DNA of 64,000 bases from Actinomycetota bacterium (GTDB taxonomy: Bacteria; Actinomycetota; Aquicultoria; Aquicultorales; Aquicultoraceae). A program made the position numbers and the translations under genes. Below the pieces are notes generated by a model. That model did not search any database, was not told where the DNA came from, and was given only the letters and a program-made list of their open reading frames with translations. The stretch spans positions 188,501-252,500 of the forward strand of contig JAGXSZ010000030.1 in the NCBI GenBank assembly GCA_018333515.1, read 5' to 3'. Of this stretch, positions 53,390-62,750 are shown one piece after another; the first letter of the stretch is position 1, and every line of letters begins with the position of its first letter.

Positions 53390-54439
53390 ATGAAAATTGC
53401 GCAGATTGCACCGATTTGGTACGCGATACCCCCCAAAGGATACGGCGGCATAGAATATGTCGTTCACTGTATCACCAGGGGCCTCGTCGAAAAAGGCTAC
53501 GACGTCACGCTCTTCGCTTCGGGCGATTCTGAGACAAAAGCCAAGCTCATAAGCGCATACGACGTCGCGCCGAGTGAGCTTATCGGTCAGACATTCCCCG
53601 ACCTCGTCCACGTAATGCAGGCTTATTTGAAGTCGGACGAGTTCGACATCATCCATGACCACAGCGGGATAATAGGCCCTGTCATCGGGGCGTTTGCCGG
53701 TGTTCCGGTTATCCATACGCTCCATGGGCCGGCCACCGATGATGCCCGGAGTTTCTACGGTAAGCTCAAGGACCGCATTTATTTCAACGGTATCAGCGAT
53801 TTTCAAAGGGAGAGATTTGGCGACCTCAATTTTGTCGGCACGATATACAACGGTATCGAGGTCGATAAATACGAGTTCAATGACGAAAAGGAAGATTTTA
53901 TGTTTTTCCTCGGGCGCATGAATCCTGAGAAGGGGGCTCATGTCGCGTTAGAAGTGGCGAAGAAGACCGGCAAGAAGCTTGTTATGGTATCGAAGATGAC
54001 CGAGCCGCACGAGAAGGCTTACTTCGAGAAGGAAGTAAAGCACTTGCTTGCGCCAAACGTCGAACTCATGGGAGAAGTCGATACCGAAACAAAGATCGAA
54101 CTCTTCAAGAAGGCCGGCTGTTTCTTATTCCCGATACAGTGGCCGGAGCCGTTCGGGCTGGTAATGGCAGAAGCGATGTCTTGCGGAACACCAGTGTTAG
54201 CCGTCAATAACGGCTCGGTTCCCGAGATCATCGCTCACGGCAAGACCGGGTTTATCTGCGACACGACCGAAGATATGGTCGAGGCGCTCAAAAAGGTGGA
54301 TCAAATCCAGCCGGCCGATTGTCGTCGCCATGTCGAGGAGAATTTCAGCACCGCTCGTATGGTCGAGCGATATATCGAAGCCTACACGCGTATACTCGAA
54401 AAAGAAGGCAAGAGCGGCAAGGCGGTAAAAGCCGCTTAG
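53390..54439 (+). CDS. family 4 glycosyltransferase
   Basis: 349 residues, ATG 53390 after AGAGGAG. MKIAQIAPIWYAIPPKGYGGIEYVVHCITRGLVEKGYDVTLFASGDS and EPFGLVMAEAMSCGTPVLAVNNGSVPEII (GT4 E-x7-E) are clear. Acceptor not known; divergent from TreT and possibly part of the same osmolyte or envelope set. Confidence 0.85.
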   Translation: MKIAQIAPIWYAIPPKGYGGIEYVVHCITRGLVEKGYDVTLFASGDSETKAKLISAYDVAPSELIGQTFPDLVHVMQAYLKSDEFDIIHDHSGIIGPVIGAFAGVPVIHTLHGPATDDARSFYGKLKDRIYFNGISDFQRERFGDLNFVGTIYNGIEVDKYEFNDEKEDFMFFLGRMNPEKGAHVALEVAKKTGKKLVMVSKMTEPHEKAYFEKEVKHLLAPNVELMGEVDTETKIELFKKAGCFLFPIQWPEPFGLVMAEAMSCGTPVLAVNNGSVPEIIAHGKTGFICDTTEDMVEALKKVDQIQPADCRRHVEENFSTARMVERYIEAYTRILEKEGKSGKAVKAA

Positions 54440-54474
54440 ATCGGCAAGCGCTAAAAAGCATAGCAATTCGGTGC

Positions 54475-54503
54475 GAAAAGGCCGGGATAACCCCGGCCTT
54501 TTC
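54475..54503. terminator. intrinsic terminator of the GT4 gene
   Basis: Perfect 12-bp stem GAAAAGGCCGGG/CCCGGCCTTTTC around ATAAC, with T-rich right arm; works on both strands. Confidence 0.85.
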
Positions 54504-54551
54504 GTTGTCTCGCCGACAAAGACGTAATCGCGGTATTATTGACACCGCCGT

Positions 54552-54687
54552 CTAGTACTCCATCACGCGTTTTATGAGTTGTCATTCTGAGTGAAACGAA
54601 GAATCTCTAAAGCTTGAGATTGTTCGGTCGTTTTCAACTCCCTCAGAATGACGGATACTAGTCGATGTATCTGTGATGGAGTACTAG
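54552..54687. mobile_element. nested-palindrome MITE-like element
   Basis: Outer inverted repeats CTAGTACTCCATCAC (54552-54566) and its complement (54673-54687) enclose an inner pair GTCATTCTGAG/CTCAGAATGAC (54581-54591 with 54642-54652), followed by GAAACGAAGAATCTC. The inner motif resembles a common dispersed bacterial repeat. No coding capacity; about 136 bp. Confidence 0.65.
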
Positions 54688-55162
54688 TCTAGTGACCGCT
54701 ATAATGACATGCGCATAGTAGTCTAACGGTAATTGAGCTTTCAGTTGTCTAACAGAGCAAGCCGCAATGAATTTTAACTGCTCACGCGGCGGCGCTATTT
54801 CGCATAAGCGTTAACGAAATGCCGCTCAAGCGAGAACGCTCCTTTGAAGTGGCCTTTTTCCTGGGAGTCTCTATAATCGCTCGGTATGCAATCGCACTAT
54901 CTGCGGCAGTTCGTCTTATCCGACCGGAACTCAAGTTTTCCGGTTTTGCTTCAAGTGGTGCCGGTTATTTGTTATAAGATTAGAGAGTAACTCAAATGCG
55001 CAGGTATTCGGCTTGTTGGGCAAGCGCATACTGATATGGATAAGGTTTAAAGAGTCTTTTTGTGGGGTAGCTTAAACTTTAGTGCTTTTAGTTACCGCTT
55101 GTTGGTTATTGTGCGGCTTCAGAACAAAAATATTTTAGAACCACATAGGGGGCACCGCGTGT
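54688..55162. other. about 475 bp leader of the PocR-GAF gene, no gene seen
   Basis: Contains no convincing short gene or tRNA. The 3' end holds GTAGCTTAAACTTTAGTGCTTTTAGTTACC and a GGGGGCACCG site before ATG 55163; promoter elements cannot be placed. Confidence 0.4.
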
Positions 55163-58100
55163 ATGTCAGGTAACGATCGTAACTCCGTCCTCGAGCACAT
55201 GGCCTGTCTCGAGGAGTTCGAAGAACTACCGGCCGGTGAGAAAAAACCCGCCCTGGGCTTGCTTGATAATAAATTCTGGCAGCAACTTATTGACAACTAT
55301 GCCGCTGTCACCGATATGTCGATTGTGGTTGTCGCGAGTTCATATTCCATCGTCGCGTCGTCCGTAAATATACCGGAAGCCTTTATCGATACGGTTTTTC
55401 AAGGACATAAGCCGACCGCTGTCGATCTGTTGGCCAGACCGGACGCGGAAGCATATCTGCAGGCTCTTAAGTCTGAGACGAGGGTTGTATATCAGGGTGC
55501 ATTCGGTCTGTTTCGCGCTTGGCTTCCGATAAAGATGAATGATGTTATGGTAGGCGCGATGTGGCTTGGTTGTTCGACGGGCGAACACGGCGATGATGAC
55601 AGAATCGAGCCTGATTGTGCCGCAAACGGTTTAAACCCGGACCAAGTCAAGGATGCTTTAAGTAATGCCGGGTTTATGTCTATGAACGAGTTTATGGCTC
55701 AACTGAGTTTTATCGAGTTCAGTCTGGCTTCGGTGGCGCAAGGGCAGTTTTACCAGATGAAAAACATCAAAGCCGAGAAGCAAAATGTCTTTATCAATAT
55801 GATTCAAAATAGTTTTGAGGTCGACAAGAACCTCGAAACGGTTCTCTCAAACGTGCTCGACTCGATACTGGCGTTGCTCCAAGCGCATATCGGCATCATC
55901 ATGCTCAGCACTGAAGACGGAGAGTTCTACACCGAAACGGCCAGCCGGGGTTTTGCGGGTGACCACCCAATCGTCATCGACCGGCGCGGCGATGTAAGTG
56001 ACAGCCTTCAGGCTTGCCTCTCGGACGATGTGGTCGCGCGTGGTTACGGGTTTGAGGTAATAGAGCTTAAAGCAAACGGTGCGCGACTTGGAATTTTAGT
56101 ATTATATATACCGCGCGCGGTTTTGGATAAGCCGGAGAGCCGCAGAGTTCTCAACCTCGTTAAAGAGCATGTAAGTGCCGGCATCGTCCGAACGCGCGCC
56201 TATGACAAGATAAAGCGGCGCGACCTGTTGGCGAAAGCGAGTCTGATGCAGCTTGGCCGGGCTATGGGGAGCACACTAGACCCCAAACGCCTAACTCGTC
56301 AGATAACCCAGGCCGCAATGGCGGTTATGGAAGCCGAACTCTGCGATTTGCTCCTGATAAAAAATAATAACCTCGAGTTTCAGGTGGCGTCAGGGTTGAA
56401 CAAAATTCTTAAAGGTTACGGGAATGTACCGCTCAAATTCGACCCGGCCTCGAACATCATCAAAAAGGGGAGACCGTTTGTTATTCGCAATATACGCTCA
56501 AATAGCCGGTTTTATGAGCGTCCATGGCTGAACCGGGAGAAGTTCAAGTCATATGTCGGCGTCCCCATAAAACAGGACGATAAAGTAATCGGCGTTCTCG
56601 AGGTCTTCAGCCGGGCTCCTTCAAGATTCGAACACGACGATGTGCGATTGTTGCAGTCGTTGGCCGGCCCGGTGGCCGCGTCGCTTAGAAACTTAGAACT
56701 CTTCAATGAGACCACAAAAAAGGCCGAAGAGCTGAAAACGCTCCATGCGCATACGTTGCGCATTGTCGCCGAAAAAGATATATCGAAGACGATGAAAGAG
56801 ATAGTGGCGGCAGCCAAATCGGCCGCGGGTTCGCTAATGGCCGCGGCTGCCCTATACAACCCCGACACCAGCCATTTCGAGCATCGAACGACCAGTATCG
56901 ACCCGAGTTTGGGCGAGCGGGCGCTAACCGAGACACAAGGCAAAACGGCGTCTTATACCGAGAAGGCTTATGCGCGGATATTGCGGACGGGCAAACCGGT
57001 CCGTCTAGACGATATCACGCTACTGCGGGAGGTGGGAGAAAGGCCCGCCGACCGACCCCCTCGCGGGTTCCTGGGAGTACCCTTAGTAGGCCAGGATATG
57101 AAACCCTGCGGTGTCGTTATGGTCAGCTTCAAAAAGGACGGCACGCTATTTACCGGCGCCGACGAGGAAGTCATTACGACCTTGGCCAACCAGGCTTCCA
57201 TCGCGATTCAAAACGTCACGCTCTACCGTGATTTGAGCAGTAACGCCCGGGCGCTCGAGATCGCCAACAAAATAGGGCAGTTGATCATCTCGACGCTCGA
57301 GCTGAAAGAGGTCATCGAACAGATACTCAATTATACCTCGGCCCTGCTGGGGGTAGAGAGAGTCTGTGTCGCGCTTATAGACGAAAACAAGAGTTCGCGA
57401 TGTCTTGTCTACGAAGCCGGGTTGGACGCACACAATATTCAAGCCCAATTCGTTCGCACATTGACGACGCGAGCTATTGAACAAGGCGATATTTCGGTCG
57501 TCGGCTCTGATGAGCTGGAGTCGACGGCAAAAGAGCATTCCCTAAAGTTCGGGGATGAAGAAATCCGGCAGATTCTATCGGTGCCCCTCGTCATCTTCGG
57601 CAAAGAACTCGGCGCGATACACGCGTTTGAAACCGTTGAGCGTACCTTTACGGCCGAAGAATTGACGATAATGCGCTTCTTTAGCGTGCAAGCCGGAATC
57701 GCGATCGACAACGCGCGCCTCTATCGCCAGCTCGAATATAGGGCGAAAGGATTAAAGAGCCTATTTTCGATAAGCCAGAAACTAAACGCATCCCATGACA
57801 GCAAATATATCGAGAAATCGATAATCGACGCGGTCGCTGATTTTGCCGAGTCGAAATCGGTCTTCATAGCCCTTTACGACGAGTCAGAAGATCTCTTCGA
57901 GGTCTCGCAAAGCATTTTCGGCGGCGTCGAGCATTATCCCAACGAAAGGTTGGTCCTTGCCGAGCGCAGGCGAGCGATGATCTTTGAGGAGAGGGAACTC
58001 TTTTACATCTCCGACACCGCTGAAGACAGGGGATTGGTCTTAGGGGATGGCTTGATAGAAGAGTACTTCCCATCTTTTCTTGGTATCCCCCTAGTCGTGA

Positions 58101-60316
58101 AGGACAAGGTCTTAGGCATCCTTGGCATGTCGGCCGATAAAGCGGACAATGAGCAACAGTTCGAAGAGGACTTGGAGTTGTTGCAGATATTTGCCACACA
58201 GGCGGCTATCGCGATAGATAATTCGCTTCTGTATGAGGAGACGCAAGCAAGGGCCGAGAATCTCTCAACCGCGCTCGAGGTATCTGAAATCGTTACCAGC
58301 GAAATCGACCTGAATTCGATATTCGAGCGCATAGCCCAGGCGTTAGACAAGATGTTCAGTGTCGATAACGGGTGTATTTTTTTGAGCAATCGCGGCGCGG
58401 AAGAACTGGAGCCGGCGTATATCTGGGGTTTGCCGAATACCGCGTTCAAGGAGACCCACCTCTGCCTTACAAGCGATTACGCCATAGTGAGAGCGCTCCG
58501 TGAAAAACGCCAGATCACTATAGATGATTCGGGTAGCGACAGTTCCGGCGAGAACAAGTGCATCGATTTCGGCGGGGATTTCAGGTCGGCTGTGATTATT
58601 CCGCTCATCGTAAAAGGTAAATCGCTCGGAGTCATGAAACTCTTTTCTACAGAGAAGGACTACTTCACGCGGGAGCGGATCATGTCCATAACGTTGTTTA
58701 CGAACCAGTGCGCGATAGCTATTAGAAACAACCAGCTCTACGGGCGCGTTGTAGAGGAGGAGATAGCGCGGCGCGAGGCGGAGATATCCATCGAACTCCT
58801 CGAAGAGAAAGCGAAGAGTTCAGTTGTTATCGAGGGCACTACTGAAGGTATCTTCATGGTCGACGCGGACTTCAACATCGAGTTGTTCAACCCCGCGTTG
58901 GAGCGGATGACGGGCAAGAAAGCGCCACGGGTCATAGGAAAGAAGTGTTTCGATGTATTCAAAGATATCTTCGTCGAGGGAACGGTTTGCGAGCACTGTC
59001 CCATGATAACGGGGGAAGCATCGAAGCAGCTGAGCATCAAATCGAACATCCGACTTAAAAGCGGCGAGCTGCGTTATGTTCAAATAAGTCATTCGCTGAT
59101 AGAGCACGAAGGCAAGAGGGCGGCGATAGGCTCGGTGCGCGATATTACAAAAGACCATGAGTTGGAGGTATATCGCCATGACCTCAGGGTCGCGACCGAG
59201 GTGCAGAACAACTTGTTGCCGCGGACTAAACCTTATGTCAAAGGGCTCGATATCGGCTTTATCTGTAAACCGGCCAAACAAATCGGCGGGGACTATTTCG
59301 ACTTCATACCCCTCGGCAACGACAAGCTCGGTATCGCCATCGGGGATGTTGCGGGCAAAAGCCTACCCGCGGCGCTCCTGGTTTCGATGCATAAATATAT
59401 CCTGCGTTCGGCTGCGGCCAACACCGATTCGGTCATTTCGCCGCTCCGTGCGGTAAATCGGATACTGTGGGAGGATACCTCGCCCGAGGTCTTTGTTACG
59501 ACCATCTACGGGGTTTACAATTCGAAGACGTCGACGTTTGCATATGCTAACGCCGGCCATCTGCCGCCTCTTTTAGCCTCGAAAGGGGTGGTCGAATATC
59601 TCTGGGACCCGCAGACTCCGCTGGGAATACGCGAGAGCCTTTTCGTCGACCAAAAGCAAGTAGTGCTGGGAGCCGGTGATGTTCTGGTACTTCTGAGCGA
59701 TGGCGTAACCGATATACGCGACAAGCGCGGCGGGTGTTTCGGTTTAGACCGCTTGAAACGGCTTGTTAAGAAAAACGTGACCTTGGGTGCCCAAAGGCTT
59801 ACGGATTTGATCTACAGGCGAACCATCGCTTTTTCAGCGGGTGAGCTAAACGACGATTTCACGATAGTTGTTTTAAAGTCCACCGAGGAGGCGAAAGCGC
59901 CGGCTTTGAGCGAGTTCGTCGTGGCCAACAAGCCGGTCGCCGTCAACGATGTCAGGCGTTTCGTCGCGGAAGAACTGAAAAAAGCGGGCATGCCGCGAAT
60001 CGACACATCGGACGTGCTGGTCGCGGTCTGCGAGGCTGTGACCAACTCGGTTATGCATGGGCAGTCTCCGGATGGCGAGAATAACAATATTCGCGTTACA
60101 TGCGCCTTGGGGGACGATTGCTTTAAGATACGTATCGCCGATAACGGCATAGGCTACAATCCCAACCTTGCCGAGTGGCGGCCGCCGGATCTGATAAGGG
60201 ATAGGGGGAGAGGCATTTTCCTCATGCAAGAACTCGTCGACGACATCGACTTTATCGCCACCGACCGAGGGACGGCTGTCCAGTTGAGTAAGAAAATCGA
60301 ACTCAATGGTGAATAA
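55163..60316 (+). CDS. PocR-GAF(x6)-PAS-SpoIIE-HATPase signalling protein
   Basis: 1717 residues, ATG 55163. Order: PocR ligand domain about 30-190 (FWQQLIDNYAAVTDMSIVVVAS); GAF domains near 195-350, 360-520, 530-690, 700-860, 870-1030 and 1040-1200; PAS about 1215-1330 (EGTTEGIFMVDADFNIELFNPALERMTG); SpoIIE/PP2C phosphatase about 1340-1560 (DLRVATEVQNNLLPRTKPYVKGLDIG, IGGDYFDFIPLG, GHLPPLL); and RsbW-type HATPase about 1580-1715 (VLVAVCEAVTNSVMHG, DNGIGYNP, GRGIFLMQEL). Output is likely anti-sigma/partner-switching control. Six GAFs in one protein is a large array. Confidence 0.93.
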   Translation: MSGNDRNSVLEHMACLEEFEELPAGEKKPALGLLDNKFWQQLIDNYAAVTDMSIVVVASSYSIVASSVNIPEAFIDTVFQGHKPTAVDLLARPDAEAYLQALKSETRVVYQGAFGLFRAWLPIKMNDVMVGAMWLGCSTGEHGDDDRIEPDCAANGLNPDQVKDALSNAGFMSMNEFMAQLSFIEFSLASVAQGQFYQMKNIKAEKQNVFINMIQNSFEVDKNLETVLSNVLDSILALLQAHIGIIMLSTEDGEFYTETASRGFAGDHPIVIDRRGDVSDSLQACLSDDVVARGYGFEVIELKANGARLGILVLYIPRAVLDKPESRRVLNLVKEHVSAGIVRTRAYDKIKRRDLLAKASLMQLGRAMGSTLDPKRLTRQITQAAMAVMEAELCDLLLIKNNNLEFQVASGLNKILKGYGNVPLKFDPASNIIKKGRPFVIRNIRSNSRFYERPWLNREKFKSYVGVPIKQDDKVIGVLEVFSRAPSRFEHDDVRLLQSLAGPVAASLRNLELFNETTKKAEELKTLHAHTLRIVAEKDISKTMKEIVAAAKSAAGSLMAAAALYNPDTSHFEHRTTSIDPSLGERALTETQGKTASYTEKAYARILRTGKPVRLDDITLLREVGERPADRPPRGFLGVPLVGQDMKPCGVVMVSFKKDGTLFTGADEEVITTLANQASIAIQNVTLYRDLSSNARALEIANKIGQLIISTLELKEVIEQILNYTSALLGVERVCVALIDENKSSRCLVYEAGLDAHNIQAQFVRTLTTRAIEQGDISVVGSDELESTAKEHSLKFGDEEIRQILSVPLVIFGKELGAIHAFETVERTFTAEELTIMRFFSVQAGIAIDNARLYRQLEYRAKGLKSLFSISQKLNASHDSKYIEKSIIDAVADFAESKSVFIALYDESEDLFEVSQSIFGGVEHYPNERLVLAERRRAMIFEERELFYISDTAEDRGLVLGDGLIEEYFPSFLGIPLVVKDKVLGILGMSADKADNEQQFEEDLELLQIFATQAAIAIDNSLLYEETQARAENLSTALEVSEIVTSEIDLNSIFERIAQALDKMFSVDNGCIFLSNRGAEELEPAYIWGLPNTAFKETHLCLTSDYAIVRALREKRQITIDDSGSDSSGENKCIDFGGDFRSAVIIPLIVKGKSLGVMKLFSTEKDYFTRERIMSITLFTNQCAIAIRNNQLYGRVVEEEIARREAEISIELLEEKAKSSVVIEGTTEGIFMVDADFNIELFNPALERMTGKKAPRVIGKKCFDVFKDIFVEGTVCEHCPMITGEASKQLSIKSNIRLKSGELRYVQISHSLIEHEGKRAAIGSVRDITKDHELEVYRHDLRVATEVQNNLLPRTKPYVKGLDIGFICKPAKQIGGDYFDFIPLGNDKLGIAIGDVAGKSLPAALLVSMHKYILRSAAANTDSVISPLRAVNRILWEDTSPEVFVTTIYGVYNSKTSTFAYANAGHLPPLLASKGVVEYLWDPQTPLGIRESLFVDQKQVVLGAGDVLVLLSDGVTDIRDKRGGCFGLDRLKRLVKKNVTLGAQRLTDLIYRRTIAFSAGELNDDFTIVVLKSTEEAKAPALSEFVVANKPVAVNDVRRFVAEELKKAGMPRIDTSDVLVAVCEAVTNSVMHGQSPDGENNNIRVTCALGDDCFKIRIADNGIGYNPNLAEWRPPDLIRDRGRGIFLMQELVDDIDFIATDRGTAVQLSKKIELNGE

Positions 60317-60320
60317 GCGG

Positions 60321-61004
60321 TTACGCGAGCCTGTCCTTGATGAGCCGGATTATCTCACTTCTCATTCGCGGGCTTAACTCGTCCAGCGATAGTTCGACAT
60401 TGAACTTTATCTTCATGCCCTTGTCGTCCGCAACCGGTTCGAGGACTGTCGAAACCGGTATCGTCGGCATCTGTACCGGTACACTTTCGGGTAGAAGCGG
60501 TGTTTCGTTTAAGATAAAGCGATCGCTTGAGTTCTTCTCGATAAAATCGGCCGTGAGTAGCCAGTCTATCAGGACGGCTGCCTTTTCTTTGTTGAGATCG
60601 ACATCGGGAAGTTTCGCTTCGACGAGCATTCTTTGAACCAGCGAATCTTTATCGACTGCGCCCACCAGGCGTAAGAGTTCGCGTATGAATGAGCCGAACC
60701 ATGTTTCGGCGACTAGCGCCCGCAGCCGCTCCTGGGCGGAATAGTTCTCCCCGTCCGCGAAGTAGTTGATTATTCGCACCGCTTCTTTTGTGGGCCGGTA
60801 TTTATGGCCCTCTTTGATGAGCAGGCCGATATCGACTAAGAAGCGGTGGCATTTTGAAATCCGGTCGCTTTTGACCGGAGAGAGCGCTTTTATTTCTTCG
60901 ATTCTAACCGGATTCGCGCCGTCACCGCTTTTCTGAACATAGATCTTAACGAGCGAAAGCTGGTTTTGCGCCGAAACCTCGTTGGTCGGGAGCGAATATC
61001 TCAT
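60321..61004 (-). CDS. winged-helix-like protein, unknown
   Basis: 227 residues, ATG 61004. The front half (QLSLVKIYVQKSGDGANPVRIEEIKALSPVKSDRISKCHRFLVDIGLLIKEGHKYRPTKEAVRII) looks like a winged helix. The back (SPRMRSEIIRLIKDRLA) is helical. No known family. Converges with the PocR-GAF gene, four bases apart. Confidence 0.65.
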   Translation of the reverse strand: MRYSLPTNEVSAQNQLSLVKIYVQKSGDGANPVRIEEIKALSPVKSDRISKCHRFLVDIGLLIKEGHKYRPTKEAVRIINYFADGENYSAQERLRALVAETWFGSFIRELLRLVGAVDKDSLVQRMLVEAKLPDVDLNKEKAAVLIDWLLTADFIEKNSSDRFILNETPLLPESVPVQMPTIPVSTVLEPVADDKGMKIKFNVELSLDELSPRMRSEIIRLIKDRLA

Positions 61005-61172
61005 AATGACACCCGTCTTAGAGTAGCGTGCGCTAAATTAATAATAGCGTGTCGCGAATTTCTTACCCGCTATTATATCAAAGATAAACCGCGAAACGTC
61101 AATATTTAGTCGGTGCGCGGGCAAAAACATCGATCATCATGGCTATCGAACGCGTATCGAATGGTAGCTAGC

Positions 61173-61211
61173 CGGCAGAATAATAGTGCGCGCCATGGTT
61201 TAATGCGCAAC
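61173..61211 (+). repeat. 39-bp direct repeat, copy 1
   Basis: Starts CGGCAGAATAATAGTGCGCG and ends TTTAATGCGCAAC; identical in the copy at 61246-61284, 73 bases on. Contains GCGC-rich hairpin potential. Confidence 0.9.
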
Positions 61212-61245
61212 TTTAAAAGTAGGCGCGGCTAATCTGACGATGTCG

Positions 61246-61284
61246 CGGCAGAATAATAGTGCGCGCCATGGTTTAATGCGCAAC
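61246..61284 (+). repeat. 39-bp direct repeat, copy 2
   Basis: Identical to 61173-61211. Its end supplies the bases just upstream of the -10-like TATAAT (61295-61300) that precedes tRNA-Pro. Confidence 0.9.
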
Positions 61285-61294
61285 CGAGATTTGC

Positions 61295-61300
61295 TATAAT
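61295..61300 (+). promoter_or_regulatory. candidate -10 box of tRNA-Pro
   Basis: TATAAT about 19 bases before the tRNA. The -35 region TTTAAT (61272-61277) at 17-base spacing is weak and lies in the second repeat. Confidence 0.5.
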
Positions 61301-61318
61301 GTTGCTGCATTACATATA

Positions 61319-61392
61319 CGGGGCGTAGCGCAGTTTGGTAGCGCACACGGCTGGGGGTCGTGTGGTCGCAGGTTCAAATCCTGTCGCCCCGA
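61319..61392 (+). tRNA. tRNA-Pro (GGG)
   Basis: 74 bases. Acceptor stem CGGGGCG/CGCCCCG is perfect; D arm GCGCAGTTTGGTAGCGC; anticodon stem CACGG/TCGTG with loop CTGGGGG gives GGG; T arm CGCAGG-TTCAAAT-CCTG. No CCA is encoded (ACA follows). Confidence 0.95.
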
Positions 61393-61532
61393 CAAAGTTT
61401 GGGCCTTGTGAAACATGCTTTCGCAGGGCCTCTTCTTTCGTGGGGTAATTTTTTGGTCTTGGCTCGCGCAGCTATAGGCCATGGTAGTATGGGTATAAAT
61501 AACAGCAGAGCAGTTAAGCCCTGTATAAGCTA

Positions 61533-61561
61533 TTGACACGATACCCTACGGGGTATATGAT
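61533..61561 (+). promoter_or_regulatory. tus promoter with embedded CsoR/CstR-like palindrome
   Basis: -35 TTGACA (61533-61538), spacer of 17, -10 TATGAT (61556-61561). The palindrome ATACCCTACGGGGTAT (61541-61556) fills the spacer. Operators of CsoR/CstR regulators, which answer to copper or persulfide, are ATACCC-type palindromes. No such regulator lies in the window. Confidence 0.65.
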
Positions 61562-61656
61562 AAGATATCATAAGTATAGTTTTTGCGTATTCGACACCGG
61601 CTCGATAGAGGGCCAAGTCTTTGCGGCAACGTAGATTTAACCATGTGGAAGGAGCG

Positions 61657-62022
61657 ATGAGTATGAAGTTCGGCGTTTTGGTTCAGGAGGGTCCGTATCA
61701 GCACGAGTCTTCCGACAGCGCCTATCAGTTCGTCAAAGCCGCTATGGAAAAAGGGCACGAAATCGTAGGCGTCTTCTTTTATCACGACGGAGTTATCAAT
61801 GCCACGAAATTGACCGACCCCCAGCAGGATGACCGCAATGTCGTCAAAAGATGGTCCGGGCTGTCCGAAAAGGGCATCGACTTAATCGTCTGTATCGCCG
61901 CCGCGAAGCGCAGGGGTATCAACGACGACGTATTAGCCCCGGGCTTTAGGATATCGGGTCTCGGCCAATTGACGGAGATGGCTATCAATGCGGACAGGTT
62001 TGTCACATTTGGAGCTTCTTAG
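61657..62022 (+). CDS. tusD: sulfur relay protein TusD/DsrE-like
   Basis: 121 residues, ATG 61657 after GGAAGGAG. KFGVLVQEGPYQHESSDSAYQFVKAAMEKGHEIVGVFFYHDGVI and LIVCIAAAKRRGI carry the DsrE fold; Cys in VCIAAAKRRG matches the TusD sulfur-carrying Cys. First of a three-gene set. Confidence 0.85.
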   Translation: MSMKFGVLVQEGPYQHESSDSAYQFVKAAMEKGHEIVGVFFYHDGVINATKLTDPQQDDRNVVKRWSGLSEKGIDLIVCIAAAKRRGINDDVLAPGFRISGLGQLTEMAINADRFVTFGAS

Positions 62023-62043
62023 ACAGAAAGGATGGATAACCTC

Positions 62044-62409
62044 TTGAGCGATATGAGAAAGATCATGATTATGATGCGTAAAGCACCATACGGGACGATA
62101 TACTCATTTGAGGGCCTAGAATCGGTATTGATTATGGGCGCGTACGAGCAGGATATCACGATGATATTCATCGACGACGGCGTCTATTCGATAAAGAAGG
62201 GGATGGACACCTCAGCGGTAGGCATTAAAGATTTCTCGCCGACATTTAGGGTTCTTGAGATGTACGATATCGAGAAGCTCTATGTGGACAGGGAATCGAT
62301 GGAGGCCAGGGGCTTGACGGCGGATGACTTGATTGTCGGGGCCGAAGTGGTCGACACAGAGACCATAACCAAGCTTATGGAAGAGCAAGACGTGGTATTG
62401 CCGTTTTAG
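62044..62409 (+). CDS. tusC: sulfur relay protein TusC/DsrF-like
   Basis: 121 residues if TTG 62044 is used, which is 12 bases after AAAGGA; the ATG at 62032 overlaps that site. IMIMMRKAPYGTIYSFEGLESVLIMGAYEQDITMIFIDDGVYSIKKGMD is DsrF/TusC. Forms a heterotrimeric relay with TusD and TusB. Confidence 0.82.
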   Translation: MSDMRKIMIMMRKAPYGTIYSFEGLESVLIMGAYEQDITMIFIDDGVYSIKKGMDTSAVGIKDFSPTFRVLEMYDIEKLYVDRESMEARGLTADDLIVGAEVVDTETITKLMEEQDVVLPF

Positions 62410-62453
62410 TGACGGTTTTAAGTGTTAATTCTAGTCGGAGATGAGGAGGCACG

Positions 62454-62747
62454 ATGCTTCATTTAGTAAATAGGTCGCCATATGTTTCAACCAGCCTGGA
62501 CAGTTGCGTCAAATTCGCCAAGAAAGGCTCGCCGATTCTGCTCATAGAGGACGCGGTCTACGGAGCGATGGCGGGAACCGCGCTCGAGAAAAAGATGGAG
62601 TCCATCATGAAGGACTTTACTGTTTATGCTTTAAAAGAAGACCTTTTGGCGCGGGGCGTGGTTAACGTCATTGCCGGGATCAAAGAGGTAGACTACACCG
62701 GGTTTGTCGACCTTGTCGAAGAGCATAAACCGACGACCTGGACCTAG
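62454..62747 (+). CDS. tusB: sulfur relay protein TusB/DsrH-like
   Basis: 97 residues, ATG 62454 after GAGGAGG. MLHLVNRSPYVSTSLDSCVKFAKKGSPILLIEDAVYGAM is DsrH/TusB. Completes the set, convergent with the next gene. Likely handles persulfide for tRNA thiolation or sulfur metabolism. Confidence 0.85.
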   Translation: MLHLVNRSPYVSTSLDSCVKFAKKGSPILLIEDAVYGAMAGTALEKKMESIMKDFTVYALKEDLLARGVVNVIAGIKEVDYTGFVDLVEEHKPTTWT

Positions 62748-62750
62748 GTT

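Noticed and set aside
61173-61284. CRISPR array
   Set aside because: Only two repeats, no cas genes, and a spacer of 34 bases between identical copies is not enough.
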